Source: Acidisoma sp. PAMC 29798 (GTDB taxonomy: Bacteria; Pseudomonadota; Alphaproteobacteria; Acetobacterales; Acetobacteraceae). Taken from it: a stretch of 64,000 nt of DNA. Below the pieces are notes generated by a model that saw only the letters and a program-made list of their open reading frames with translations, did no database searches and was not told the DNA's origin. This document shows, in pieces, positions 54,435-63,458 of this stretch (positions within the stretch are counted from its first letter, which is position 1; the number at the start of each line of letters is the position of its first letter). A program made the translations under genes and the position numbers. The stretch spans positions 4,469,501 through 4,533,500 of the forward strand of contig NZ_CP126994.1 of NCBI RefSeq assembly GCF_030252425.1, given 5' to 3'.

Positions 54435-56099
54435 TTAAACCTCCGTGCGGCGGAGCAGATAGTCCAATCCGCCGACACGGTACCAGCGATAGCCATAGGG
54501 CTCCAGCAGGATGGTGTGGATGCCCTTGGCGTCCGCGTCGTTGTGATCCTCGGACAAGAGATTGACCAATTCGCTGTCATGGGTGCCTTCCGCGCCCGGC
54601 CGGAGCCGGATCTCACACGGCAGAGCACTGAAGTTATGCACGAACAAGGCGGCATTGCCGCGCCAATCATAGCGAACGGCGAGAACCTCAGGTGTTCCTG
54701 TATCAATGATCGCGAAATCTCCCCAGCCGATCTCGGGCACTTCCTTGCGCATGCGCAAAATGCGCTCCGTCCAGTTCAACAATGAATTCGTGTCGCGCCT
54801 CTGATCCGCAACATTGATATGCTCGAAGCCATAGGGGCCGCCGCTGATCACGGGTGAAATCGGCGTATCGCTAGAGGTGAAGCCGCCATGCGGTTCCGAT
54901 GACCATTGCATCGGCGTGCGCGCGCAAGTGCGTTCCGGCAAGGTCAGATCATCGCCCATGCCGATTTCGTCGCCGTATCGAATGACCGTGGTGCCGGGCA
55001 GCGTGATCATCAGGCTATAGGCCATCTCCAGACGCCGGCGGTCGCCCTGCAACATCGGTGCGAGCCGGCGGCGGATGCCGCGATCATAAAGCTGCATCGA
55101 CTTATCGGGACCGAAGGCCGCGAAGACCGTCTCGCGCTGGGTCTTGGTTAGGCGGCCGAGATCCAGCTCATCATTGTTGCGGAGAAACAGACCCCATTGC
55201 GCCGTGGCGGGGCGCGCCTCGGTCGCAGTCATCGCTTTGGCGAGAGGCCGCGTGTCGCCGCTGGCAAGGGCGTAGAAGAGATGCTGATTGACCTGGAAAT
55301 TGAACATCATCTGCATGCGCTCACCCGCATCGCCAAAGTAGTTCATGTCTGCGTCTGGCGTGACATTGGCCTCACCCAGGATGATCGCTGAACCGTTCCG
55401 CCATTGCAGGAATTCCCGGAAACTGCGCAGCATGTCATATTGCTCCACCGGTTTCTTCACGTCAGCGCCCTTCTTGGCGATGACGAAGGGCACTGCATCC
55501 ATGCGAAATCCAGAGACACCCAGTTGCAGCCAAAACCCCATGATTTTGAGGATCTCGGCCTGCACCAGCGGGTTGGCGGTATTGAGATCTGGCTGGAAGT
55601 CATAAAAGCGATGGAAATACCAGGCTTTCGCCTCAGCATCGCGCGTCCAGGTGGTTTTTTGCACACCGGGAAAAACCACCCCATCCTCGATATGCGGCGG
55701 CTTTTTGTCGGACCAGACATACCAATCCCGGTAGCGGGACGTCGGGTCGCGCCGTGCCTCCTGAAACCAGGGATGCTGATCCGAGGTATGATTGACGACG
55801 AGATCGATCAGCACCCGCATGCCGCGCTGGGCGCAGCCATGGGTGAATTCGACGAAGTCCCCCAAAGTGCCATAACGCGGATCGACACCATAGTACTCGG
55901 CGATGTCATAACCGCCATCGCGGCAGGGCGATGGCTGGAATGGCATCAACCAAATGGCGGTGACACCGAGGCCCTGCAAATAGTCGAGCCGGCGCAGCAG
56001 CCCCTTAAAGTCCCCCACACCATCGCCATCTGCATCCATGAAGGTGCCGACCGACAGGTTGTAGATGATGGCGTTCTTATACCAGAGGTCGTTGATCAT
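54435..56099 (-). CDS. Trehalose synthase-like glycoside hydrolase family 13 protein
   Basis: 554 residues with TreS-type sequence: LWYKNAIIYNLSVGTFMDADGDG-type start, DYLQGLGVTAIWLMPFQPSP, LVVNHTSDQHPWF, nucleophile Asp in GFRMDAVPF, acid/base Glu in ILGEANV. TreS interconverts maltose and trehalose. The usual region IV motif NHDE reads NNDE here, with Asn for the conserved His. The third Asp is kept. So activity may be altered. It is divergent from an alpha-glucosidase gene with 45 bases between starts. Confidence 0.85.
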   Translation of the reverse strand: MINDLWYKNAIIYNLSVGTFMDADGDGVGDFKGLLRRLDYLQGLGVTAIWLMPFQPSPCRDGGYDIAEYYGVDPRYGTLGDFVEFTHGCAQRGMRVLIDLVVNHTSDQHPWFQEARRDPTSRYRDWYVWSDKKPPHIEDGVVFPGVQKTTWTRDAEAKAWYFHRFYDFQPDLNTANPLVQAEILKIMGFWLQLGVSGFRMDAVPFVIAKKGADVKKPVEQYDMLRSFREFLQWRNGSAIILGEANVTPDADMNYFGDAGERMQMMFNFQVNQHLFYALASGDTRPLAKAMTATEARPATAQWGLFLRNNDELDLGRLTKTQRETVFAAFGPDKSMQLYDRGIRRRLAPMLQGDRRRLEMAYSLMITLPGTTVIRYGDEIGMGDDLTLPERTCARTPMQWSSEPHGGFTSSDTPISPVISGGPYGFEHINVADQRRDTNSLLNWTERILRMRKEVPEIGWGDFAIIDTGTPEVLAVRYDWRGNAALFVHNFSALPCEIRLRPGAEGTHDSELVNLLSEDHNDADAKGIHTILLEPYGYRWYRVGGLDYLLRRTEV

Positions 56100-56144
56100 G
56101 CGCGGGTCCCGGCAATTTCCTCATAGTTAGGGTCGAGTTCGAGA

Positions 56145-57710
56145 ATGGTAATGGCGTGGTGGCAGCGGGGGATCGTCTATCAGGTCTATCCCCGGTCGTT
56201 TCAGGACAGCGACGGGGATGGCGTGGGCGATCTGCGCGGCATTACGCGGCGGCTGGACCATTTGGTGACGCTGGGGGTCGATGCGGTCTGGCTGTCCCCG
56301 ATCTATCCATCGCCCATGGCCGATTTTGGCTATGACGTGGCCGACTATTGCGGTGTCGATCCATTGTTCGGATCATTGGTGGATTTTGACGCCCTCGTTG
56401 CCCGCGCCCACGGGTTGGGGCTGAAGGTCATCCTCGACTTCGTGCCGAACCACAGCTCCAACCGCCATCCCTGGTTCATCGACAGTGCGTCGTCCCGCCA
56501 GTCCCCAAAGCGCAACTGGTATCTGTGGCGCGATCCGGCGCCGGGTGGCGGACCGCCGAACAATTGGTTGAGCAATTTCGGCGGCAGCGGCTGGACCTTG
56601 GATGCGCAAACCGGCCAGTACTATTACCACTCCTTTCTGCCCGAGCAGCCCGACCTGAACTGGCGTAATCCGGACGTGCGGGCGGCGATGGCGGATGTGC
56701 TCTGCTTCTGGATGGAGCGTGGCGTCGATGGGTTCCGGGTCGATGTGATGTGGATGATGATCAAGGACGACCAGTTCCGCGACAACCCACCCGATCCCCA
56801 TTATCTCCCCGGCGGCTCATCGCATGACAAGCTGATCCCCCTCTACACGGCTGATCGGCCGGAGGTTCACGGCATCGTTGCCGGTCTTCGTGACGTTCTG
56901 GATCTCTATGACGACCATGTCATGATCGGCGAACTGTATCTGCCCATCGATCGGCTCGTGACCTATTACGGTCCGCATCTCGACGAAGCGCAGCTTCCGT
57001 TCAACTTCCAGCTTTTGCTGAATGCCTGGGATGCCGGCGTCATCGCCCGCATCATCACCGCGTATGAGGCGGCGCTGCCCCCGGGCGGTTGGCCGAACTG
57101 GGTGCTGGGCAATCACGACCGGCCCCGCATCGCCAGCCGGGTCGGCGCGGATCAAGCGCGGGTCGCCGCAGTGCTACTGCTGACCCTGCGCGGCACGCCG
57201 ACCATCTATAACGGCGAGGAAATCGGCATGGTGGATGTGCCGATCCCGCCCGATGAAGTGCGTGACCCGGCGGAGCTGCGCGAACCCGGCCGTGGGTTGG
57301 GACGCGACCCGGAGCGGACGCCGATTCTGTGGGACGCAACTTTGCCCGGCCATGGCTTCACCACCGGCCGGCCCTGGCTGCGCTTCGGGGAGACGGCGGA
57401 CGTCGCGGCGCAGGCGAGCGATCCGACGTCGATGCTGAGCCTTTATCGACAGCTCATCGCTCTGCGTCGGGCCAACCCAGCGCTCGTTGAGGGTGCGATC
57501 AGCGACGTTCGGGCAGACGGCGAGGTTCTGTCGTTCAAACGGCAAGCGTCCGACCAACGCCTCGCCGTCTTCCTCAATCTCGGCACCGCCGAGTGTCAAA
57601 TCCGGCCGGGCGACGGCACGATTCTCCTATCGACCCATGATCGCGGCGGCGCGGTTTCGGGCGACATCATGCTTGCGGGATCGGAGGCGATCATCCTCGC
57701 ATTGACGTGA
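56145..57710 (+). CDS. Alpha-glucosidase (GH13 oligo-1,6-glucosidase type)
   Basis: 521 residues. Start region WWQRGIVYQVYPRSFQDSDG; LDFVPNHSSNRHPWF; nucleophile Asp in GFRVDVMWM; acid/base Glu in MIGELYLP; and intact NHDRPR. This arrangement fits GH13_23/GH13_30 alpha-glucosidases cleaving maltose, sucrose or isomaltose. ATG at 56145 or 56151 are both possible. With the divergent TreS-like gene it forms a maltose/trehalose utilisation pair. Confidence 0.9.
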   Translation: MVMAWWQRGIVYQVYPRSFQDSDGDGVGDLRGITRRLDHLVTLGVDAVWLSPIYPSPMADFGYDVADYCGVDPLFGSLVDFDALVARAHGLGLKVILDFVPNHSSNRHPWFIDSASSRQSPKRNWYLWRDPAPGGGPPNNWLSNFGGSGWTLDAQTGQYYYHSFLPEQPDLNWRNPDVRAAMADVLCFWMERGVDGFRVDVMWMMIKDDQFRDNPPDPHYLPGGSSHDKLIPLYTADRPEVHGIVAGLRDVLDLYDDHVMIGELYLPIDRLVTYYGPHLDEAQLPFNFQLLLNAWDAGVIARIITAYEAALPPGGWPNWVLGNHDRPRIASRVGADQARVAAVLLLTLRGTPTIYNGEEIGMVDVPIPPDEVRDPAELREPGRGLGRDPERTPILWDATLPGHGFTTGRPWLRFGETADVAAQASDPTSMLSLYRQLIALRRANPALVEGAISDVRADGEVLSFKRQASDQRLAVFLNLGTAECQIRPGDGTILLSTHDRGGAVSGDIMLAGSEAIILALT

Positions 57711-57766
57711 CCGCCCGTCATACTTCGTAACGTTTGTGTCGTGGGCGGCGTGGTAATCTGGCGCGC

Positions 57767-59059
57767 ATGGACACAAGCGCGACACAAGCGGTCATTCGCT
57801 TCGGGCTCGGTCAACGCGGCGCAGAACCACTGCCGGCCAATCCCCAGGCTTGGCTTTCGGCTCAGCTTACCGGCCCCGATCCCGCACAGTTTGCGCCGAC
57901 ACTGCCGACGGTCGCCGACGGCCTGATCCTGTTGCATGAACAGAACAAGTTGCATCTGCCGCCGGGTAGTTCCCTTGTTCAGCCCGTCTTGCAGGAAGAT
58001 ATGGCGGCCCAGGCAGCCGAGTTGCTGACGACCGCGGCGCCCTTCCGCGAGCGGCTGGTCTGGTTCTGGGCGAACCATTTCACCGTCAGCATTCGTCAGA
58101 GCGGGACTGGCGCCGTGGTCGGACCCTATGTGCGAGAGGCGATCCGGCCCAATGTGACGGGTCCATTCTTCGCCATGCTGCTGGCCGTGATGCGCCACCC
58201 CGCGATGATCCTGTATCTTGAGAACGATGCCTCGGTCGGTCCCAACAGTCCCGTCGGATTGCGCGACCATCTCGGCCTGAACGAGAACCTCGCGCGGGAA
58301 TGCCTGGAACTGCATACCTTGAGCCCAGCCGCTGGCTATAGTCAGCAGGACGTCACAGAATTTGCCAAGATCCTGACCGGCTGGACCATCGACCTGAAGG
58401 CGGCGCAGCCCGGCTTCAGGTTCCTCGAGGAAGCGCATGAGCCGGGGGAGAAGACGCTGCTCGGCCAAACCTTCCCGCCAGGGGAGGTCGGTGGCCTGAT
58501 GGCGCTCGACTTTCTTGCCAGTCATCCGGCGACGCATCGCCATCTGGCCCGGCAGATCGCAGCCCATTTCGTGGCGGATGACCCCGCGCCGGACGCGGTG
58601 GCGGCGGTCGAGGGCGCGTTGCGCGACACGCGTGGAAACCTTGGGGCAGCTGCGGGCGCCCTGATCACCCTGCCGGCGAGCTGGACGCCGCTGACGAAGT
58701 TCCGGACCCCGATGGATTACGCGGTCGCGGCTTTGCGCTTGCTCGACTTGCCGGAGGATCAGCGGCCGCCCTTGCCCCATGTAATGGCGGGCCTTGGGCA
58801 GCCCTTGTGGAATGCCCCGCTGCCGAACGGCTGGTCGGATCAGGCAAGCGACTGGGCCGCGCCGGATGCGATGATGCGGCGGATCGACTGGAGCTACGGT
58901 ATCGCCGGCCATCTCGGCGCGCAGGATCCGATGGTGCTGGCCGACGCCGCGCTGGGGCCGCTGCTCCGCCCCGCCACGACCGACCAGATGCGGCATGCTG
59001 GGTCCCGCCGCGATGCGCTGACACTGCTGTTCTCTTCCCCCGAATTTCAGAGGCGCTGA
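57767..59059 (+). CDS. DUF1800 domain protein
   Basis: 430 residues matching the DUF1800 family: RERLVWFWANHFTVS, ENLARECLELHTL, QQDVTEFAKILTGWT and FVADDPAPDAV. Biochemical function is not established. It is coupled to a DUF1501 gene one base after its stop, a constant pairing in many bacteria. The start at 57767 (MDTSATQAVIRFG) gives the usual short N-terminus. No signal peptide is evident; the partner has a Tat signal. Confidence 0.9.
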   Translation: MDTSATQAVIRFGLGQRGAEPLPANPQAWLSAQLTGPDPAQFAPTLPTVADGLILLHEQNKLHLPPGSSLVQPVLQEDMAAQAAELLTTAAPFRERLVWFWANHFTVSIRQSGTGAVVGPYVREAIRPNVTGPFFAMLLAVMRHPAMILYLENDASVGPNSPVGLRDHLGLNENLARECLELHTLSPAAGYSQQDVTEFAKILTGWTIDLKAAQPGFRFLEEAHEPGEKTLLGQTFPPGEVGGLMALDFLASHPATHRHLARQIAAHFVADDPAPDAVAAVEGALRDTRGNLGAAAGALITLPASWTPLTKFRTPMDYAVAALRLLDLPEDQRPPLPHVMAGLGQPLWNAPLPNGWSDQASDWAAPDAMMRRIDWSYGIAGHLGAQDPMVLADAALGPLLRPATTDQMRHAGSRRDALTLLFSSPEFQRR

Positions 59060-59060
59060 G

Positions 59061-60239
59061 ATGATCCAGATCACCCGCCGCTCCGCTTTGCTTGGTCTCA
59101 CGGCCGCCTGGACCTTGGGCCGATCGTCCCTCGCCTTCGCGGCCGCGCCCACCGACCGTCGCTTGGTGGTGGTCATCCTGCGCGGCGCGCTGGATGGCAT
59201 GGCGGCGGTGGTGCCCTACGGCGACCCCAATCTCGCGGCCTGGCGCCAGCCGCTGATCCCACGCGCACCGGGGATGCCGGGCGGCATGTACGATCTCGGC
59301 GGCTTCTATGGATTGCATCCGGCACTCTCTGGCTTGCACGAGATGTATGCGGCTGGCGAGATGCTGCCGGTGCATGCGGTCGCGGGCTCTTATCGCAGTC
59401 GCAGCCATTTCGACGCGCAAGATTTTCTGGAATCGGGCGCCGACCAGCGCCTGACCAGCGGCTGGCTCAATCGCGTCGTTAGCGCCCTTCCTGCGAGCGG
59501 GGCGGCAGCGGGGGAAGCCTTGGCTGTCGGCGTGTCCGTGCCGTTATTGCTGCGCGGCCCGGCCGAGGTCGGAAGCTGGGCGCCAGAGGGGTATCAGGCG
59601 CCGCCCGCCGAGCTTTACGCGCGCATCGCCGATCTTAACCATGCCGATCCGCTGACCGGGCCGCTGATCGCAGAAGGGCTCAGCGAGCGGGGTTTCGCGC
59701 ACGGGGTCTTCGGCATGGGCGCGCCCCATGGCAATAGCCTCGCGATGCTCGCGGGCGCGGCCGGCCGGATGCTGGCAGCGGATAACGGCCCCCGCATCGT
59801 GGCCTTGGAGGCCGGTGGGTGGGATACCCACGCGGCGCAATCCCAACGGCTGACGCCGCCGCTGCGGGCCCTGGATGAAGGGCTGGTGGCGCTGAAGCAG
59901 GGCCTCGGGCCGCAATGGCGCAAGACGGCGGTGCTCGTCATGACGGAGTTCGGCCGCACGGCGCGCATGAACGGCTCCTTCGGCACAGATCACGGCACGG
60001 CGACGGTGGCCTTCGTGCTGGGTGGGGCGGTGGCAGGCGGGCGGGTCGCGGGCACCTGGCCAGGTCTTGGCGCCACAAAACTGTTCGAGAACCGTGATTT
60101 GGCCCCGACCACCGATCTGCGGGCGGTCGCGCGGGGCGTGCTGGTGCAGCATCTCGGCCTATCCGGCGCGGGGCTCGATAGCGTGTTCCCTGGCGCGGGT
60201 GGCATTGCGCCGCTGGGTGGTTTGATCCGGCCGGCTTAG
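59061..60239 (+). CDS. DUF1501 domain protein with Tat signal
   Basis: 392 residues of the DUF1501 family, which has a sulfatase/alkaline-phosphatase-like fold. N-terminal twin-arginine-type signal (ITRRSALLGLTAAWTLG), then VVVILRGALDGMAAVVPYGD; later RSRSHFDAQDFLESG, ALEAGGWDTHAAQ, and MTEFGRTARMNGSFGTDHG, likely metal-binding. AGAGG lies before the ATG. Exported in folded form, presumably with the DUF1800 partner. Substrate unknown. Confidence 0.92.
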   Translation: MIQITRRSALLGLTAAWTLGRSSLAFAAAPTDRRLVVVILRGALDGMAAVVPYGDPNLAAWRQPLIPRAPGMPGGMYDLGGFYGLHPALSGLHEMYAAGEMLPVHAVAGSYRSRSHFDAQDFLESGADQRLTSGWLNRVVSALPASGAAAGEALAVGVSVPLLLRGPAEVGSWAPEGYQAPPAELYARIADLNHADPLTGPLIAEGLSERGFAHGVFGMGAPHGNSLAMLAGAAGRMLAADNGPRIVALEAGGWDTHAAQSQRLTPPLRALDEGLVALKQGLGPQWRKTAVLVMTEFGRTARMNGSFGTDHGTATVAFVLGGAVAGGRVAGTWPGLGATKLFENRDLAPTTDLRAVARGVLVQHLGLSGAGLDSVFPGAGGIAPLGGLIRPA

Positions 60240-60465
60240 CAACACGCGACTTCCGATTAGGACTATCTTCATTTCGCCGCCGTAGAACCGAGGCGCACAT
60301 GCCGTGCGTTACGGTTTACGGAGACTGACCATGTCGCATGATCATGGGCGCCGCGTCTGATGTTTGTAGATGCGGTGGTGCTTCGTCGTGCCGGACATGT
60401 GAACGCACATCGTGTCCCCAGATCCTCATTCAGCGCGTGAGGCCGGAGTTTCCGGGAGCCTCGTG

Positions 60466-61626
60466 ATGAACGTTACGATGACGACAGTCGACGCTTTCTT
60501 CGATACGCTCGTGCGACGGGCGGCGCAAAAATTGCGCATGCCGATCGCGATGGTCAATTTGCAAGACGGCGATCGCGCTTGGGTCAAGGCAGCCTTCGGC
60601 CTGCCGCGCGGCCTCGAATGGCGGGTCGACATGGCCCTTTCGACGCTCGCAAGCCTGGCGGGATCCTACCCCATCATCATACCGGATGCGCGGTTGGACT
60701 CGCGCGTCGCGGATCATCCCATGGTCAAGGGCCGGCCGGGCTTTCGCTGTTACGCGGCCGCGCCGCTCATCAACACCGAAGGTCACCACCTCGGAACGCT
60801 CTGCGTCTTCGATACCGAGCCACGCGAGTTTGAGGCCACCGCCTGGGATGCTTTCCTGGACGTGGCAGAGCGTATTTCGCTGCGCCTCGAACTTGATCAA
60901 ACCCGTCTCGCCTTGCGCGAAAGCGAGGAGCGTCACCGCTACGCGGCCCAACTCGGGTCCCCTCTCCCTTGGACAGCCACAGGCGATGGTGAGCCAGAAA
61001 CCGGTGCGGCTGCGCATTGGGCGGCTCTGCCGCAGCCTTCGGGCCTCATCCCATCGGGCCTGGTGCCTTTGGGTGAGGCATGGCTCGCGGCGATCCATTC
61101 GGACGATGCGGTCGCGATGCGCGCGGTTTGGTCGCGATCCATCCGCAGCGGTCAGTCGCTCGATCAGGAATACCGTCTGCGGATGGAGGAGGGTGACTAT
61201 CGCTGGTTTCGTATGCGTGCGGCGGCACGCCGTGGCGCCGACGGTGAGATCATGCGGTGGTACGGAACGCTGGAGGATATTGACGATCGTCGCCTGACAG
61301 CCTCGGCGCTGCGGGAGAGCCAGTTGATGCTGCGCTTCGCCCTCGATTTCGGAAAACTCCGCACCTGGGAACTCGATCTCGCATCCCGCCGTCTGACGGC
61401 GTCGGATGTGACCGTGCTCGATTTCGGTCTTCAACTCGGTGCGGAAGTGTCGCGCCATGACGCCCTTCTGGCCGCGATCCACCCCGAAGATCAGCAGCGC
61501 TATGGCGATGAGGTGAGCCGGTCCTTGTCGACGGGGACAGGATCTCGACATCGAATATCGCAGTATACGTCCATTGGGTCAGGATCACCGGCCGACCCAC
61601 GCAGGATGAGAGCGGCAAGCCTGTAA
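60466..61626 (+). CDS. GAF-PAS sensor half of a GGDEF-EAL protein (frameshifted)
   Basis: A GAF domain (about 1-150; RMPIAMVNLQDGDRAWVKA, CYAAAPLINTEGHHLGTLCV) and PAS domains (EYRLRMEEGDYRWFRMRAAA, RFALDFGKLRTWELD). The last 34 codons to the TAA at 61626 are out of frame. One extra G in the run at 61533-61536 explains the first shift, since the next frame reads QDLDIEYRS. A second shift near 61571-61578 leads to RITGRPTQDESGKPVRMVG, which joins the downstream GGDEF-EAL frame. Start at 60466 with GGGAG upstream; the GTG at 60412 is less likely. Confidence 0.85.
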   Translation: MNVTMTTVDAFFDTLVRRAAQKLRMPIAMVNLQDGDRAWVKAAFGLPRGLEWRVDMALSTLASLAGSYPIIIPDARLDSRVADHPMVKGRPGFRCYAAAPLINTEGHHLGTLCVFDTEPREFEATAWDAFLDVAERISLRLELDQTRLALRESEERHRYAAQLGSPLPWTATGDGEPETGAAAHWAALPQPSGLIPSGLVPLGEAWLAAIHSDDAVAMRAVWSRSIRSGQSLDQEYRLRMEEGDYRWFRMRAAARRGADGEIMRWYGTLEDIDDRRLTASALRESQLMLRFALDFGKLRTWELDLASRRLTASDVTVLDFGLQLGAEVSRHDALLAAIHPEDQQRYGDEVSRSLSTGTGSRHRISQYTSIGSGSPADPRRMRAASL

Positions 61627-61628
61627 GG

Positions 61629-63068
61629 ATGGTCGGGCTGTCGCTCGACATCACCGAGCAGCGCTACGCGGAGGAGCAGCGCCAGCACGCCGAGGCGCGC
61701 GTGGTGTACCTCGCCCATCACGACCCGCTGACAGGCCTCGCCAACCGTCCGCTCTTTCATCAAAGACTGGCCGAGGCTTTGGCGGCCGCAACGCCCGAGT
61801 CCAAGGTGGCACTGCTGCGCATCGATCTGGACGACTTCAAAACCATCAATGACACGATGGGTCACGAGATCGGCGACAAGCTGCTGCGCCACGCGGCGGA
61901 TCGGCTGAGAGGCTGTGTCCGCCAGAGTGACGTTGTGGCGCGCTATGGCAGTGACGAGTTCGCGGTGCTCCTCAGAGGCGTGAGCAGCGCTGCGGAAGTG
62001 GATGTGCTGGCGCTGCGACTGCTGACCTCGCTCGATGAGCCGATCGAGCTGGTCAATCAGGTGGTCGTTCTGGGCGGCAGCATTGGCATCTCCATGGCGC
62101 CCGAGGATGCGACTTTGCCGCATCAACTGCTGCGCAATGCGGACACGGCGCTATATCGGACGAAGACCACCAGCCGGGGCGGCTATCAATTCTTTGAGCC
62201 GGCCATGGACACGCATAGCCAAGATCGTGAGATGCTGAAGCTCAGCCTGCGGGATGCGCTGGCGCGGGATGAATTCCGGCTTTTCTATCAGCCGCTGATC
62301 GATCTCAAGACGGGCGCGGTGGCGAGTTTCGAGGCCTTGATCCGCTGGCAGCATCCGACCCACGGCCTGGTGTCGCCCGCCGATTTCATTCCCATTGCCG
62401 AGGAAACGGGTTTGATCGTTCCGATCGGACGTTGGGCCCTGATCGAGGCCTGCCGAGAGGCCGCAACCTGGCCGGATGCGGTGAGCGTGGCAGTCAATCT
62501 CTCCGCTGTGCAGTTTCGTGGCACCACGCTGGAGGCGGAAGTCGGCCATGCGCTGACGAATGCCGGCCTTGCGCCGAACCGGCTTGAACTTGAAGTGACC
62601 GAGACGCTTTTGCTGAGTGACGACGACGCCAATACGACGCTTCTGCGCTCGCTGCGCCGCATGGGTGTGCGCATCGCGATGGACGATTTTGGCACAGGCT
62701 ACTCCTCGCTCGGGTATCTGCGGCGCTTTACCTTCGACAAGATCAAGATTGATCAGTCCTTGATCCGGGAACTTCCCGACGGAGATGGCGGGGATGCCAT
62801 CGTCCAGGCCATCATCGGCCTCGGTCAGATCCTGGGGATATCGATCACCGCCGAGGGCGTGGAGACGCAGGCCCAGCGCGATCTCCTGACGCGCATGGGC
62901 TGCACCCAGGTGCAGGGCTACTTCTTCAGCCCCCCGGTGCCGGCCCCGCTGGTTCCGGCGCTGCTGAACGTGCATTTCGATTGCGGCACCGACTCGTCCG
63001 ATGCTTTGTCGGTAAATAACGCGATGCTCGTCCGGCCTACGCCATCCGCCGACCTATCGAGCCGGTGA
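61629..63068 (+). CDS. GGDEF-EAL cyclic-di-GMP enzyme half (frameshifted from its sensor)
   Basis: GGDEF domain with HHDPLTGLANRPLF, LRIDLDDFKTINDTMGH and the active site as YGSDEF (Gly-Ser in place of Gly-Gly). EAL domain complete: FEALIRWQHP, LELEVTETLL, MDDFGTGYSSLGYL, KIDQSLI, and AEGVETQAQ. Makes and/or degrades cyclic di-GMP; the intact EAL suggests phosphodiesterase. The frame is open upstream of the ATG and carries the end of the PAS domain, so this is the second half of one broken gene rather than an independent gene. Confidence 0.88.
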   Translation: MVGLSLDITEQRYAEEQRQHAEARVVYLAHHDPLTGLANRPLFHQRLAEALAAATPESKVALLRIDLDDFKTINDTMGHEIGDKLLRHAADRLRGCVRQSDVVARYGSDEFAVLLRGVSSAAEVDVLALRLLTSLDEPIELVNQVVVLGGSIGISMAPEDATLPHQLLRNADTALYRTKTTSRGGYQFFEPAMDTHSQDREMLKLSLRDALARDEFRLFYQPLIDLKTGAVASFEALIRWQHPTHGLVSPADFIPIAEETGLIVPIGRWALIEACREAATWPDAVSVAVNLSAVQFRGTTLEAEVGHALTNAGLAPNRLELEVTETLLLSDDDANTTLLRSLRRMGVRIAMDDFGTGYSSLGYLRRFTFDKIKIDQSLIRELPDGDGGDAIVQAIIGLGQILGISITAEGVETQAQRDLLTRMGCTQVQGYFFSPPVPAPLVPALLNVHFDCGTDSSDALSVNNAMLVRPTPSADLSSR

Positions 63069-63080
63069 GCGTCGCGTCTA

Positions 63081-63458
63081 TCAACCCTCCGGTGCGGGCG
63101 GGCCGACAGCGGCTTCCAAGGCGCGTAGATAATCCTCGGCCGAAGCGGCGGCCGCCGCTTCCATGGCCCGATATTGCTCCACCAGAGCGGCGCCTGCGGT
63201 GGTGAGGCGCGCGCCGCCACCGTTAGCGCCGCCGGCCGAGGTCTCGACCACGGGACTACCAAGACGGCGGTTCAGATCCTCCACCAGCTCCCAGGCGCGG
63301 CGATAGGACATTTTCATCGCCCGGCCGGCGGCAGAAATGGAACCCGAACGCGCAATCTCCTCCAGCAGCGCCACCTTGCCCGGCCCGATGCGGGCGCCAC
63401 TCGTGAGATCGATGCGGATGCTGAGCCGATGGGTGCTCGGCGCGGGCTTGTCCCTCAT
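63081..63458 (-). CDS. ModE-like winged-helix regulator without molybdate-binding domains
   Basis: 125 residues forming a LysR-like winged helix of the ModE N-terminal type: RIGPGKVALLEEIARSGSISAAGRAMKMSYRRAWELVEDLN, ending in a helical tail. The molbindin domains of full ModE are absent. The ATG at 63458 overlaps the modC stop as ATGA. It likely regulates the mod transporter or responds through a partner. Confidence 0.88.
   Translation of the reverse strand: MRDKPAPSTHRLSIRIDLTSGARIGPGKVALLEEIARSGSISAAGRAMKMSYRRAWELVEDLNRRLGSPVVETSAGGANGGGARLTTAGAALVEQYRAMEAAAAASAEDYLRALEAAVGPPAPEG

Noticed and set aside
57596-59200. Open frame of 534 codons on the minus strand opposite the DUF1800 gene
   Set aside because: Coding shadow; no recognisable motif and the opposite strand carries the conserved DUF1800 protein.
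60331-60360. Nine-codon ORF with GGAG upstream before the GAF-PAS gene
   Set aside because: Too short to separate from chance and no supporting structure or conservation visible.
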